Positions 33,649 to 43,191 of a stretch of DNA of 64,000 nt are shown piece after piece. Position numbers and translations under genes: made by a program. Positions within the stretch are counted from its first letter, which is position 1; every line of letters begins with the position of its first letter. Origin of the DNA: Geomicrobium halophilum. GTDB lineage: Bacteria > Bacillota > Bacilli > Bacillales > Marinococcaceae. The notes beneath the pieces are model-generated. The model had not been told where the DNA came from. It did not search any database and saw nothing but the letters and a program-made list of their open reading frames with translations. Where the stretch lies: assembly GCF_014207655.1 (NCBI RefSeq), contig NZ_JACHHJ010000002.1:62001-126000 (forward strand), written 5' to 3'.

Positions 33649-34256
33649 TTCCTCCTTATGTTTTGAAAATTTCTATTTTATCATTTGCCGTAGTAAGCAA
33701 ATGGGTCCCCAAAGGGGAGAATTTTTTCCCTTTGGCACGCAGTAGCAGATCGTGAGGATAGAGGGGGTGTCAAAGGTTCTCGTATTTAAAAGTTTTTTGA
33801 TTTGCGCCGCGCTTTTTCCAAAAAAGTTTTAAATCCTTTGACACTCCCTCTGCGACACTTAGGACTTGGTTGGTTGGCGTCCGGGATCCGACCAATCTAG
33901 TCCTTAGTGTCGCCCGAACGATATGCTTACGGAGTGCAAAGGAAAAAATTGTTCAATAAAAAAGCAGCCCTCGGCTGCTTTTACCTTTCATGGCGATTTT
34001 GACTTTTTAGACCGAAGCGAGATGTCAGCTAACCGTTAGCAAGCGTATTTTTCTTGCTTATGGACGCTGAGCAGATCCTTCAGGACGCCCTGAGCATTTC
34101 TTTATCGAGCCGCCCCGTTACAAATCAATTTTTCATCATAATAATTAACTTGCATTTATTTTAAAAACAATTATTTATTTAATTAACTATTATTTATCAA
34201 TGTGAGTGATACCTCAAGCCTTGAATTGGTTACCATATCCCCAATCAAAAACAGTA
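33649..34256. other. Non-coding region with nested palindromes, possible origin or oriT
   Basis: No gene. Two large inverted repeats stand side by side. The first is GAGGGGGTGTCAAAGG at 33761-33776 with its near-exact inverse at 33835-33850. The second is GCGACACTTAGGACT at 33852-33866 with a perfect inverse at 33899-33913, with further pairing inside. A terminator follows at 33958. Placed between small genes and topB-traG-mobA, this could be the oriT, a single-strand origin, or a replication origin. Confidence 0.55.
33958..33984. terminator. Intrinsic terminator
   Basis: AAAAAGCAGCC-ctc-GGCTGCTTTT, a compact stem usable in both directions. Confidence 0.75.
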
Positions 34257-36416
34257 TTAGGTTTTCATTTTCTTTTTCGGAAATTCCATTTGTAGTCCTT
34301 CATCAGTGAGTATCAAATGAGCATCAAATGTATTTCCCTTTTTGCTTTCAAATCCTTTGATAACACTTGTTATTCCTTTTTCACAAAGGGCTTTCACTTG
34401 TGTTTTTGTGATCGTTTTTCCTACAAATTTTTTGGGAAACGTTTGCTTACATCCATTTCGATATTCGGAACAACCATAGAATTTTTTTCGATCCATGATA
34501 TTCCCTATTTGACAAGACGGACATACAGCCATACTTCCTTGGTCTTCGATAGCCTTTTTAGCGTATTCAGTATTGACGTTTTGAAGATCTTCTTGTGCTT
34601 GATGGACAAGTTTGTTGACGAATTTCTTTGTGTTTTCGATAAAATCATGCTTCTCTGCTTCTTCTTGACCAATTCGTTTTAAAAATTGCTCCCATTTCGC
34701 CGTCATTTCAGGTTTGGAAAGCAGTGTTCCTTCGACGGATTGACATAAAACATTTCCTTCCTCCGTGACAGATACTTTGTTCTTCTTCACTTCGATATAT
34801 CCTTGCTTCATTAACGCTTCAATGATGGAGCTACGGGTTGCTTCAGTACCTAATCCTTCGACTTCTTTCAATGTTTCTTGTGCTTCCTCATCATCGATGT
34901 TCTTTCCACATGTTTTCATTAACGTAATCAATTGACCTTGGGTGTACGGTTTTGGTGGCTTTGTTTTCCCTTCCTTGATGGTAACATCAGCCTTAACTTC
35001 TGTACCTTTTTCCAATATCGGCAAGGATTGATGTTCATTGTTTTCATTGTCCTCTTGACCGTTATCTTGATGGATCTGTTTCCAACCTTTGTGTACTTCC
35101 GTTTTTCCTTTACTGATAAAATCAATGCCGTTTACATTTGTGGTCATCAATGTTTCGTCATATATATAATCACTGCAAAACATACCGAGCATTTTTTTGA
35201 TGATTTCCATATAAATATTTATTTGCTTCTCATCTAGTTTTTGTAGAGTGTGGTAATCAGGGATTTTCTTTGTTGGAATAATAGCATAATGTTCTTGTAC
35301 TTTACTTGCATCAACATAACGCTTTTGCGGATCAGTGGTTTCAGGTTCAAAAGAGAAATCAACGATGGATTGGTACCTCTTCATCTTTTCCTTTAGGTAA
35401 GTAAATTCATTGTCTGTGATATGCTGCGTATCCGTTCTTGGATAAGAGACGAGTTTTAGGGGGTTATCGTAAAGGCTTTGCACGATTTTTAGAGTTTCGC
35501 TTGGGCTATATTTAAATTTTTGATTAGCTAACGTCTGTAAACTCGACAATGAATGTAACTTTGGCGGCTTATTTCGTTTTTCGTTCTTTTCAATAGAAGA
35601 AATATAACCTTTTGTTTGCTGTTTTTCGCTGACATTGGCTTCCTGTAAATGCAATTGAGCATCGACATTACTTTTGTATCTTCCTTTGACTTTTCCTTGA
35701 TATCGTCCTTTGTCTGTATCAAAAGCTCCCTCGATTTCAAAAAATGGTTCTGATTTGAAGTTTTCGATGGATTTCTGACGATCATAAATGAGTTTAAGGG
35801 TTGGCGTTTGGACTCGACCAACGCTCCATGCCCCTTTTTTCTTTAACCCCTGTTGTTGCAATAAAACGCTGTACAAGCGAGTCCCTGTCATTCCAACCAT
35901 CCAATCACCGATTTGACGAGCTTGAGCTTCCTGATACAAAGGTTGATATGAACCTGCATCTTGAAGGTTCTTAAAACCATTGATGACTTCATGTTTTTCC
36001 AAACTGTTAATCCATAGGCGTTTCATGGGCTTATGATCGTTTCCCGATACTTCGATGATACTACGGGCAATGTTTTCCCCTTCTCGGTCACAATCGGTCG
36101 CAATAATGATCTTAGTCGCTTCGTCTAATAGACGTTTAACAATGTTGTATTGATCTTTGGTTTTTGTTGTTGGTTGAAACTCAAATGATTCAGGCACAAT
36201 GGGCAGATGATCCAGCGACCATTGTTTCCATTCTGATTTGTATTGAGAAGGTTCTTTTAGTTCAACTAAGTGCCCAACACCCCATGTGATTTTTGTTCCA
36301 TTTGGAAATATCGAATCGTTGAGGATTTCAATATATCCATCCTTCTTTTTGGTCGAAAAAGCACTTGCATAGGCTTGAGCTTGGCTTGGTTTTTCTGCCA
36401 AAATCACGGTGCTCAT
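34257..36416 (-). CDS. topB: DNA topoisomerase III, plasmid type
   Basis: 719 residues, ATG with AAAGGAGA upstream. Toprim motif DCDREGE at residues 108-114 and active-site Tyr325 in VSYPRTD; the C-terminus has one zinc-ribbon-like segment (CPSCQIG..., YGCSEYRNGCKQTF). It relaxes and decatenates DNA through single-strand passage. Plasmids of the pSK41 kind and many ICEs carry topB next to their transfer genes, as here, directly behind the coupling-protein gene. Confidence 0.92.
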   Translation of the reverse strand: MSTVILAEKPSQAQAYASAFSTKKKDGYIEILNDSIFPNGTKITWGVGHLVELKEPSQYKSEWKQWSLDHLPIVPESFEFQPTTKTKDQYNIVKRLLDEATKIIIATDCDREGENIARSIIEVSGNDHKPMKRLWINSLEKHEVINGFKNLQDAGSYQPLYQEAQARQIGDWMVGMTGTRLYSVLLQQQGLKKKGAWSVGRVQTPTLKLIYDRQKSIENFKSEPFFEIEGAFDTDKGRYQGKVKGRYKSNVDAQLHLQEANVSEKQQTKGYISSIEKNEKRNKPPKLHSLSSLQTLANQKFKYSPSETLKIVQSLYDNPLKLVSYPRTDTQHITDNEFTYLKEKMKRYQSIVDFSFEPETTDPQKRYVDASKVQEHYAIIPTKKIPDYHTLQKLDEKQINIYMEIIKKMLGMFCSDYIYDETLMTTNVNGIDFISKGKTEVHKGWKQIHQDNGQEDNENNEHQSLPILEKGTEVKADVTIKEGKTKPPKPYTQGQLITLMKTCGKNIDDEEAQETLKEVEGLGTEATRSSIIEALMKQGYIEVKKNKVSVTEEGNVLCQSVEGTLLSKPEMTAKWEQFLKRIGQEEAEKHDFIENTKKFVNKLVHQAQEDLQNVNTEYAKKAIEDQGSMAVCPSCQIGNIMDRKKFYGCSEYRNGCKQTFPKKFVGKTITKTQVKALCEKGITSVIKGFESKKGNTFDAHLILTDEGLQMEFPKKKMKT

Positions 36417-36455
36417 CAGATGATTCTCCTTTCTTTATAAAAGAAACTAGTGTTT

Positions 36456-36500
36456 ATCAAACAAACTAATATTTATTAAATAAATATTAGTTTGTTTGAT
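36456..36500. repeat. 45-bp palindrome between traG and topB
   Basis: Two perfect 20-base arms starting ATCAAACAAACTAATATT, with a 5-base centre. It begins 13 bases beyond the traG stop and ends 39 bases before the topB start. It lacks a GC-rich stem, so it is more likely an operator or RNA processing site than a plain terminator. Confidence 0.7.
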
Positions 36501-36513
36501 TTCCTCCCCTTTA

Positions 36514-38763
36514 TTACATTGGAAGCTCTTCTTCATCACCTTTTTTACGTTTTCGAAAAGGTTCATCTTCGATTAAATGATTCTCGATGTTTTTCATTTC
36601 ATCTTCAATCGCATTGATGTCTTCATCAGGTGTGATGTTGGAATCCTTTTTATCTTCGGTATTATTAGTAGACAACGTGACAGCCTTTTTCCTGTTATCG
36701 TTTTGATCTTCATTGGTAGCATGATCTTCATCAGTCATTGTTTCCTCGTCTTTTTCTTCATCATGCGCTGACAATTCAACAACAAGATCTTTAATCGCCT
36801 TTTCATCATCTTTGGTGATTTCTTTATCTTGGTCTAGGGATGTTTCGATTTCTTTTGTTTGTTCTTGGATAGCTTCGAGATTGTCTTCTTCATCGACAAT
36901 ACCCGTATCGTTTTGAAGCAACTTCGTAAGTTCCGAATCCGATAACTCAATATCGCCGTCTGATTGGTTGCTTTGAGAAACACCCGATTCTTCTTGTGTT
37001 TCTTGTACCATTTCTTCTTGCTGAAAGGCTTCGGATGCTTCTTCTTGGCGATCTTTTTCTTTCATATCCTCGTTTCGATACTTGTCATAATCATTCACAT
37101 AATCGCCGTAAATATTTGACTGAAAAGCTTTTTCCACTTTTAATGGATCATAACCGGCAATAAACAAATAGGCGGCTGTGCCTTTATTATTAGAAAGCTC
37201 ACCAGGTGTAATTAACGGTCGTTTAACCACTTGCTCAGAGCTACTATAAGAACCATCTTTGGTGAGTGTTCCGTGCTGCTTAGAACCTGTTGTGTGTTTT
37301 ACAGTTGTATCCCCTGCCAGTTTAGAAAAATACTCCGCCGTTTTGGTATCTTTCGTTCGCAAAAACAAGGTTGAATCGTGATTATTAATGATTGTTCGAG
37401 CTTGCTCATGACCATACATATCCTTTTTCTCAATCTGAGCAAAATCCTGAATAATGGTTTGCATGGACATTCCTTGACCTCGACAAGTAGATAATGTTTC
37501 ATCATAGCCGTTTAACCGACCGATATTTGCAAATTCGTCTAAAAGAAATGTCGTATGGATCGGCAACATACGGTTCTTTTCATTTCCAGCAATCTCATAA
37601 AAAGTATCGATTAACTGATCAAAAAAGGTGGCGGTTAAGGGTTGAACAGGATTTGTTTTCATTGGGATTCGAATATACAAAATGCTTTTTCTCTTTTGAA
37701 AGTCATAGATATTAAAATCACTTTGAGCTGTCATATTAGCAACATCTTGTAGTGAAAAGATGGCGGTTTGTTGCGCAAACGATGATAATATACTCGCTCG
37801 TGTGTTTCCTGATTGAGTGCTTGCATCTTTTAAATACTGATAAGCAGGATGTTCGTGACCAATTTCTTCACATAATTCCTTTAAATATTCTTCATCCTCA
37901 TTAATCTGATTAAATGTATTCTTTACATCTGTAAACGTGGCATTTGATTTTTTACCTTTCACATAAATAATAATTCCTGTCAGTAAATCTTTGGCTGTGT
38001 TGAAGAAAAAATCTTCTTTTGTATCTTTTGAACTGTTTCTGGATATCGTACCTGCTAATTTAATGGCATCAAAATCATTTCTTACATAATCTAATGGATT
38101 ATATTTGGCACTTAATAAAGTAACAAAATCGATATGGAATACATCATAGCCCTGATCTCGTTTTATGGTTGCTGTTTGATCATAAAGCTCGCCTTTGGGA
38201 TCCGTAACGATAATCGTTTGTTCTCGCATGTTGATCAAATTCGGGATCACAAATCCTTGCCCTTTACCACTACCAGAGGAACCAATTACAAGCACATTAC
38301 GGTTATCAATGTCTGTATTTTCTCCCATGATTAGCAATTTCTTTTTCTTTGGGATCTTTCCTAAAATGATCCCTTGTTCCACTTGTAGTGTATCTTCAGG
38401 GATATTTCCATATTTGTTATTTTTTGATAACATCTTTCCATCTGTAAACTCTACCGGTGTTCCCCATTTAGCTGTTCCATGTATACCTAAATCTGATGCA
38501 TCCTCATAGGAATGTTTCAGAATGCTATAACGCAACACATGTAAGGTTGCTGCGATAATGATGAACGGCAAAATTATAAAGGCGGTGCTTAAATTTTCAT
38601 CCCCGTAAATATAGGTAAAAGTTGCCGATGGATCAATGAGCGCAGCATTGAAACTTTCAGCAGGTCCTATAAAGGCGAAGAGCGCTACCATTAACAAATA
38701 GGTGATAAGGATCCCTAGAAAGATTCCGAATCCTACAGGTTTCCATGATATTTTGCTGATCAT
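36514..38763 (-). CDS. traG: VirD4/TraG-type coupling protein
   Basis: 749 residues. Two N-terminal membrane helices (about 10-32 and 60-78), Walker A GSSGSGKG at 161-168, Walker B LLDEF at 407-411, and an acidic disordered C-terminal tail of over 180 residues. Coupling proteins bring the relaxase-DNA complex to a type IV secretion channel. Only mobA, traG and topB are present in this module and no channel genes are near, so it would borrow a channel, or the module is a fragment. Confidence 0.9.
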   Translation of the reverse strand: MISKISWKPVGFGIFLGILITYLLMVALFAFIGPAESFNAALIDPSATFTYIYGDENLSTAFIILPFIIIAATLHVLRYSILKHSYEDASDLGIHGTAKWGTPVEFTDGKMLSKNNKYGNIPEDTLQVEQGIILGKIPKKKKLLIMGENTDIDNRNVLVIGSSGSGKGQGFVIPNLINMREQTIIVTDPKGELYDQTATIKRDQGYDVFHIDFVTLLSAKYNPLDYVRNDFDAIKLAGTISRNSSKDTKEDFFFNTAKDLLTGIIIYVKGKKSNATFTDVKNTFNQINEDEEYLKELCEEIGHEHPAYQYLKDASTQSGNTRASILSSFAQQTAIFSLQDVANMTAQSDFNIYDFQKRKSILYIRIPMKTNPVQPLTATFFDQLIDTFYEIAGNEKNRMLPIHTTFLLDEFANIGRLNGYDETLSTCRGQGMSMQTIIQDFAQIEKKDMYGHEQARTIINNHDSTLFLRTKDTKTAEYFSKLAGDTTVKHTTGSKQHGTLTKDGSYSSSEQVVKRPLITPGELSNNKGTAAYLFIAGYDPLKVEKAFQSNIYGDYVNDYDKYRNEDMKEKDRQEEASEAFQQEEMVQETQEESGVSQSNQSDGDIELSDSELTKLLQNDTGIVDEEDNLEAIQEQTKEIETSLDQDKEITKDDEKAIKDLVVELSAHDEEKDEETMTDEDHATNEDQNDNRKKAVTLSTNNTEDKKDSNITPDEDINAIEDEMKNIENHLIEDEPFRKRKKGDEEELPM

Positions 38764-38782
38764 GTATTATCCTCCTGCTTTA

Positions 38783-40669
38783 TCATTGTTCATGTTCTAA
38801 CACTTGCCCTCGATACCTTTTCTTTTCACGTTTTTTGGTTGAATCTCTTTGTGGCATACGTTGATTATCATGTTCGATTTCCATAAGCGATTGCTGAATT
38901 CCTTCGAGGAGATTTTGGCTATACGCTTTTGCGTTAGTCGATCCACTTGATTTTTCCTTTTCGCTCCATTCTTGCTCTAATGATTGGAGATCGTTTTCTA
39001 ATGAAGACGTTTGCCGGTCGGATTGATGGTGTAAACGAACCAAAACATCAGGTCGATCAATGGTTTGTACTTGATCCCCATATCGCTTGGTAAGCTCAAG
39101 TTGAAGGGCACGTTTAGGTTCATTGATTTCATTTTCAAATTGTTGCTTCTGTAAGCGATACTGTTCAATTTTTTTGCTTGCCTGAAACGTTCCTTCATGA
39201 TCACGATTATAAACATACTGAGCTTTTTTCCGCTCTTCTTTTTTTATGCCACGATCAAGAATCAAAATACTTTGGGATATTTGATTAACCTGTTCATGAA
39301 TGGGTTTTTCTCGTTTTAGCATGTGATTGTTTGATGCGTGTGTTTTGATATCTTTTTCAGCGAGTAACTCACCATGTTCTTTGTAATACTGTAATGCTTG
39401 GTATTTTTCGATGGTGGTAAATATTTGATTCGTATCGTATAATGATTGAAATTCTTGTTCTGTTAATCGCTCTTGTGCATCAAGAGCAACCTTGGATGTT
39501 TCATACATGTTGCGATAGGCATATTGATCTTTTTGATGACGAGATTGTAGATCTTTGATCTCTTGGATACGTTGACGCATTTCTTGAGGAAATCGTTCTT
39601 TATTAAACCCGTAGTAATGAACCTTTGATGGTTGCTTGTCATAAACTTTCTTAGCTTTGCTGATAACATTTTTTTGGGATTCGATCTGCACCTTCGTTTG
39701 ATCGATTTTTTTCTTCCAACTACCCTTCTCTAAATCGGACATAATGTTGAGAGCTATGGAATAATCAACATAACTTTTTGCTCTTTTTGCGATGGTTTTC
39801 ATCGCTGCTTTTTCGGTATCTGTCAGTGAAGACGTTTGTTGCCCTTTTTCCTTTGACTTCTCTTCCAATGAAATGGCGTTTTCCTGTTCTTGAAGACTTT
39901 CTAATTCTTTATTAATGGACTGTAATTCTTGATTTAATTTCCCATAATATGTGACAGGTTCATACTCTTTTCCATGTTGTTTGGCAATTTCTTTTGTCCT
40001 CTTTTCCCATTGATAATCGGAACGTGATAAACGTATGTTAGGTTCTTTATCTAACCCTTGTTTCCGATAACTTTCATGAGATACTTTTTCATTAATGCCA
40101 AGATCATGGTACTTTTCATTAATGCGTTCGGCTAAATTTTCTCGCCATTTATTTAAGGTTTCTTTTTTATGCCAATCCGTTGTATGTTCGCTTTCTTTTT
40201 GTTTATCATTACGGATTCTTTTAGCTCCCCATGTTCCATCTTCATTGAATGGTCGAACGGTAAGCATGACATGCGCATGAGGATTATGTTCTTTATCACG
40301 ATGGATATTAATATCAGCAACCATTCCTTCATTAGAAAAGTTTTCTTTACAGAAATTTTCGGTTAATTGACGTTGCTCTTGATTAGATATTTCTTTTGGA
40401 AGTGCGAAAACAATTTCTCTTGCCAACTGTGCATTCGCTTGTTTTTCTACCTTTTCAACTTCATTCCATAGTTTCTTTCGGTCTTCCGCCCATACAGGTG
40501 CATGTTCAGGTGAGAGGATAAATGATTCCACTTCTCCATCTCTTGCATAATTTTTTGTTAGCCCATCACGTTCAGAATAAAGATGTTGTCCACTTCGATA
40601 AGCCGCACTTGCCACGGCTGATTGTGATTTTTTATTAATGACTTGTGCCCGAAACATATAGTGCGACAA
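38783..40669 (-). CDS. mobA: MobA/MobL-family relaxase
   Basis: 628 residues. A TTG at 40669 is chosen because AGGAGG lies eight bases upstream; the longer open frame extends over a recombination junction. The N-terminal relaxase has MFRAQVINKKSQSAVASAAY with the likely nucleophile Tyr24 and the metal site HNPHAHVM. The C-terminal 400 residues are coiled coil. MOBQ relaxases nick oriT and pilot the strand into the recipient. traG follows after 19 bases, so they form one operon. Confidence 0.9.
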   Translation of the reverse strand: MSHYMFRAQVINKKSQSAVASAAYRSGQHLYSERDGLTKNYARDGEVESFILSPEHAPVWAEDRKKLWNEVEKVEKQANAQLAREIVFALPKEISNQEQRQLTENFCKENFSNEGMVADINIHRDKEHNPHAHVMLTVRPFNEDGTWGAKRIRNDKQKESEHTTDWHKKETLNKWRENLAERINEKYHDLGINEKVSHESYRKQGLDKEPNIRLSRSDYQWEKRTKEIAKQHGKEYEPVTYYGKLNQELQSINKELESLQEQENAISLEEKSKEKGQQTSSLTDTEKAAMKTIAKRAKSYVDYSIALNIMSDLEKGSWKKKIDQTKVQIESQKNVISKAKKVYDKQPSKVHYYGFNKERFPQEMRQRIQEIKDLQSRHQKDQYAYRNMYETSKVALDAQERLTEQEFQSLYDTNQIFTTIEKYQALQYYKEHGELLAEKDIKTHASNNHMLKREKPIHEQVNQISQSILILDRGIKKEERKKAQYVYNRDHEGTFQASKKIEQYRLQKQQFENEINEPKRALQLELTKRYGDQVQTIDRPDVLVRLHHQSDRQTSSLENDLQSLEQEWSEKEKSSGSTNAKAYSQNLLEGIQQSLMEIEHDNQRMPQRDSTKKREKKRYRGQVLEHEQ

Positions 40670-40737
40670 TCGAATAACCTCCTTTTGATTTTTGATAAGC
40701 CCCGCTAGGATATTTGGCGGAAGACAAACATAAATAA

Positions 40738-41556
40738 TTGTTCGAGTGTCAACGAGTCCCATTTTTTCACTTTGCGCAAATGTACTATGGGATGTCTTTT
40801 CCGGAAGCTGTGGAAGATATTGCAAATGGCTCCTTTAAGGAAAAGGAACGGCCGCCATCAGCCAAAATACCGTCCGAACCCTACCGATATCCTAGCCACT
40901 ATGAGGTGAGCGATACGACGCGCATGCATCAGTATTTAACCCAGGATCGTAAAATTCACCCTAAAGTCGTGAATTGGTTGGAGCACAGGGATTATGTGGC
41001 GCAAGACAAACGGGGCAATGTCGTTTATAAATGGAAACAGCAGGGCGAGGTCGTGGGGGCGAATCGGCAGGGGACACAACCGATGGCGAAAACGGGTGAT
41101 TGGTTTAAAGGCATTGACAAAAACAGCCCAGGGAACGCTGGTTTCTCTTTTGATATTGGAAAACCGGAAACGCTCTATGTGTTTGAAAGCGCCGTCGATG
41201 CGTTGTCTTATTGGAGTGAAAAGAAGGGGGATATACAAAATGCACGTATGCTTTCAATGTCTGGTTTGAAACGACACACAGTTAGCGCAGAAATGAACCG
41301 GATGAATAGGGAAGGATACTCGCCAAAACAAGTGGTCATTGCCGTGGATAATGATCCGTCTGGTCGTGATTTCGCCTATGGCCTAAAAGATGTGTTGCAA
41401 AACTATGTAAATCAAGACGGGGAACGGGTTGGGAACGTTGATTTGCCAAAGGAAAAGGATTGGAATGAACAATTAAAAAAGAATGTGGCCGTCGAACAGC
41501 CGCGAGCGAAAGAATCCCAACCCTCTCCAGCTAAGGATGCGGAACCGGAACGATAA
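40738..41556 (+). pseudogene. Primase-like DUF3991/Toprim protein, N-terminus lost
   Basis: From about residue 15 (YYGMSFPEAVEDIANGSF) the frame matches plasmid primase-like proteins: a DUF3991 segment (LTQDRKIHPKVVNWLEHRDY, VVYKWKQQG) and a Toprim_2 domain (TLYVFESAVDALSYW, VVIAVDNDPSGRDFA). The N-terminal zinc-finger domain is missing: the sequence is cut at about 40770 by the mob module, whose start overlaps. No ribosome site is visible, so this is probably not expressed as an intact protein. Confidence 0.7.
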
Positions 41557-41616
41557 TGGAAACCTTTACGCACGGGTTTCGGCCCATGTATTTTTGTTGG
41601 ACGAGGAGTGTGAAGA

Positions 41617-42297
41617 ATGATAGACGAGGATACGATCGTCAGCATTTTTCTTATAGTGTTTTTTCTTTTCACCTTCCCATTGGTTATTGTTGGTTTTGTT
41701 TGGTTGATGAGAAAATGGATGAAGCGTCATCGAGAGAAACAAGCGTTCCAACGAGTCATTCAAAGTGGCATTCGTTCGATCGATCAAATGGATGGCCATC
41801 AATTTGAATTTTTTCTAGTCCAACTGTTTAAAGAATTGGGATATCGATCCGTGAAAGAAACGAAACGTTCCAATGATTTCGGGGCTGATTTGGTGATGGA
41901 AAAGGAAAAAAAGATCGTTGTGCAGGCGAAGCGATACGGGTATAAGCAAAGGGTGGGAATCCAGGCTATTCAGCAAGTATTTGCGGCAATTCCTTTTTAC
42001 CAAGCCCAGGAAGCCTGGGTGGTCACAAACAGCTTTTATACGGCTTCGGCCTGTAAACTCGCCCAGGCTTGTGGTGTTCATCTGTTAGATCGATGGCGCC
42101 TGCAGCAATTTATCGTGAATGTGAACCCGGAAATGACGGCTCAAAAGGTGTATGAAAATGTAGAGCCAGCGCGACGCAATTGTCCCTTGTGTGGCTCACC
42201 TTTAGTGGTGCGAAGTCATCAGGAGAATACGAGACGATTTTTTGGATGTTCTTCATTTCCGAATTGTCGGCATACGGAACCATTAAATGCTTCCTGA
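41617..42297 (+). CDS. Membrane-anchored Mrr-like nuclease with zinc ribbon
   Basis: 226 residues, ATG with GAGGAG upstream. One N-terminal membrane helix (about residues 7-33), then an Mrr_cat domain: FEFFLVQLFKELGY, the catalytic Asp in SNDFGADLVM and QAK in KIVVQAKRYG. The C-terminus is a topoisomerase-type zinc ribbon CPLCGSPL...FGCSSFPNCRHTEPL. Such proteins are annotated as restriction endonucleases; defence against modified or foreign DNA, or mobile-element maintenance, is likely. Confidence 0.82.
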   Translation: MIDEDTIVSIFLIVFFLFTFPLVIVGFVWLMRKWMKRHREKQAFQRVIQSGIRSIDQMDGHQFEFFLVQLFKELGYRSVKETKRSNDFGADLVMEKEKKIVVQAKRYGYKQRVGIQAIQQVFAAIPFYQAQEAWVVTNSFYTASACKLAQACGVHLLDRWRLQQFIVNVNPEMTAQKVYENVEPARRNCPLCGSPLVVRSHQENTRRFFGCSSFPNCRHTEPLNAS

Positions 42298-42442
42298 TTT
42301 CTCTCCTATGGGGGAGGCGAGTCCTTCAAAGTATGGTATACTAGAGAAACAATAAACAACTGTCCAGGGGTGGACGTTCACCTTGTCAACCTTCGTGCCA
42401 ATTGGCGCCCTTTTTCTTGAGGGGGAAGGGAGGTGAACAGTC

Positions 42443-42535
42443 ATGGTGATCACTTATGAAACGGCCATGTTATGTGTGGCCGTAGCCACGTTGGTGGTCT
42501 TGATGATGAAACATGACGATCAAAAAAAGAAGTAA
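42443..42535 (+). CDS. Holin-like type I toxin peptide
   Basis: 30 residues with GGGAGGTGAAC upstream: MVITYETAMLCVAVATLVVL then MMKHDDQKKK. This is the pattern of the Hol_Tox family (Y-E-x-x-x-L-hydrophobic helix-charged tail), to which TxpA/BsrG-type toxins belong. Their synthesis is stopped by an antisense RNA. A convergent hairpin overlaps the stop (42532-42572), and the 90 bp upstream (with TATACTAGAG-like box) may hold the promoter. The antitoxin RNA is not proven. Confidence 0.72.
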   Translation: MVITYETAMLCVAVATLVVLMMKHDDQKKK

Positions 42536-42572
42536 CCACCCCTGGTGTCCAATCCGAATGGGTGGCTACTTC
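42532..42572. terminator. Hairpin at the toxin 3' end
   Basis: GTAACCACCC, an 18-base loop, GGGTGGCTAC. It starts on the stop codon of the toxin and could be shared by a converging antisense RNA. Confidence 0.6.
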
Positions 42573-43191
42573 ATCTAATCATTAGGTGAACAAATCCCTT
42601 GGTAGGAGTTGTTCTATTGGGAGGCCGTTGGCAAATAAAATGTGGAAGCGATTAAACAATATGATTTCTGGTCATCTATTTCGCTCGAACATTCACAAAC
42701 AATAAAGATTGAGGCCACTGTCATGTTTAAGTTTATGGGAGATTAAAATGCTTAAAAAGCACTTTAGTTAAGTAAAGGTGCCAAATTTGTGCCAAAAGAC
42801 CCCATCCGTAGTTGAAATGCGAGTTCCGGCAATCGCCAAAACCCGCATCATGTAAGTATTTTAACTGGAGCTTCCTGCCGGACTCGAACCGGCGACCTCA
42901 TCCTTACCATGGGAAAATAAGAGAAATATAAGCAATATTTATGAATAAAACCGAGGAAAATCAACACTTTTGGAAAAGGTATTGATCATAAAGAGCATAT
43001 AAAGTAATGAAGTCGTCATTGTTTCGTCACTGAAATGGAGAACAGTTACATACAATTAAAATAATTAGCTGTGTAAAGGTTTTTGATGTTAATATGGAAA
43101 TACAAAGAATGAGTATTCAACAAACGGGCCATTTAACGGCATAAATTGTTTTGGCAGTACGGGAATAGATACCTTCGGAGGTGATTTAATA
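42573..43191. other. Gap with tRNA fragment
   Basis: No protein gene seen. It contains the 3' half of a tRNA (42866-42909) and repetitive AT-rich DNA. Confidence 0.5.
42866..42909 (-). tRNA. 3' fragment of tRNA-Thr(GGT), attachment-site remnant
   Basis: On the minus strand TGGTAAGGATGAGGTCGCC then GGTTCGAGTCCGGC and AGGAAGCTCCA. This holds the anticodon GGT with the 3' side of its stem, the variable loop, a complete T arm and the CCA end. The 5' half is absent: upstream sequence does not pair. Integrases often use tRNA 3' ends, so this looks like the att scar of an integrated or departed element. Confidence 0.7.

Noticed and set aside
41566-41807. Overlapping frames on both strands before the Mrr-like gene
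   Set aside because: Shadows of the Mrr-like gene start and of the primase-like gene end.
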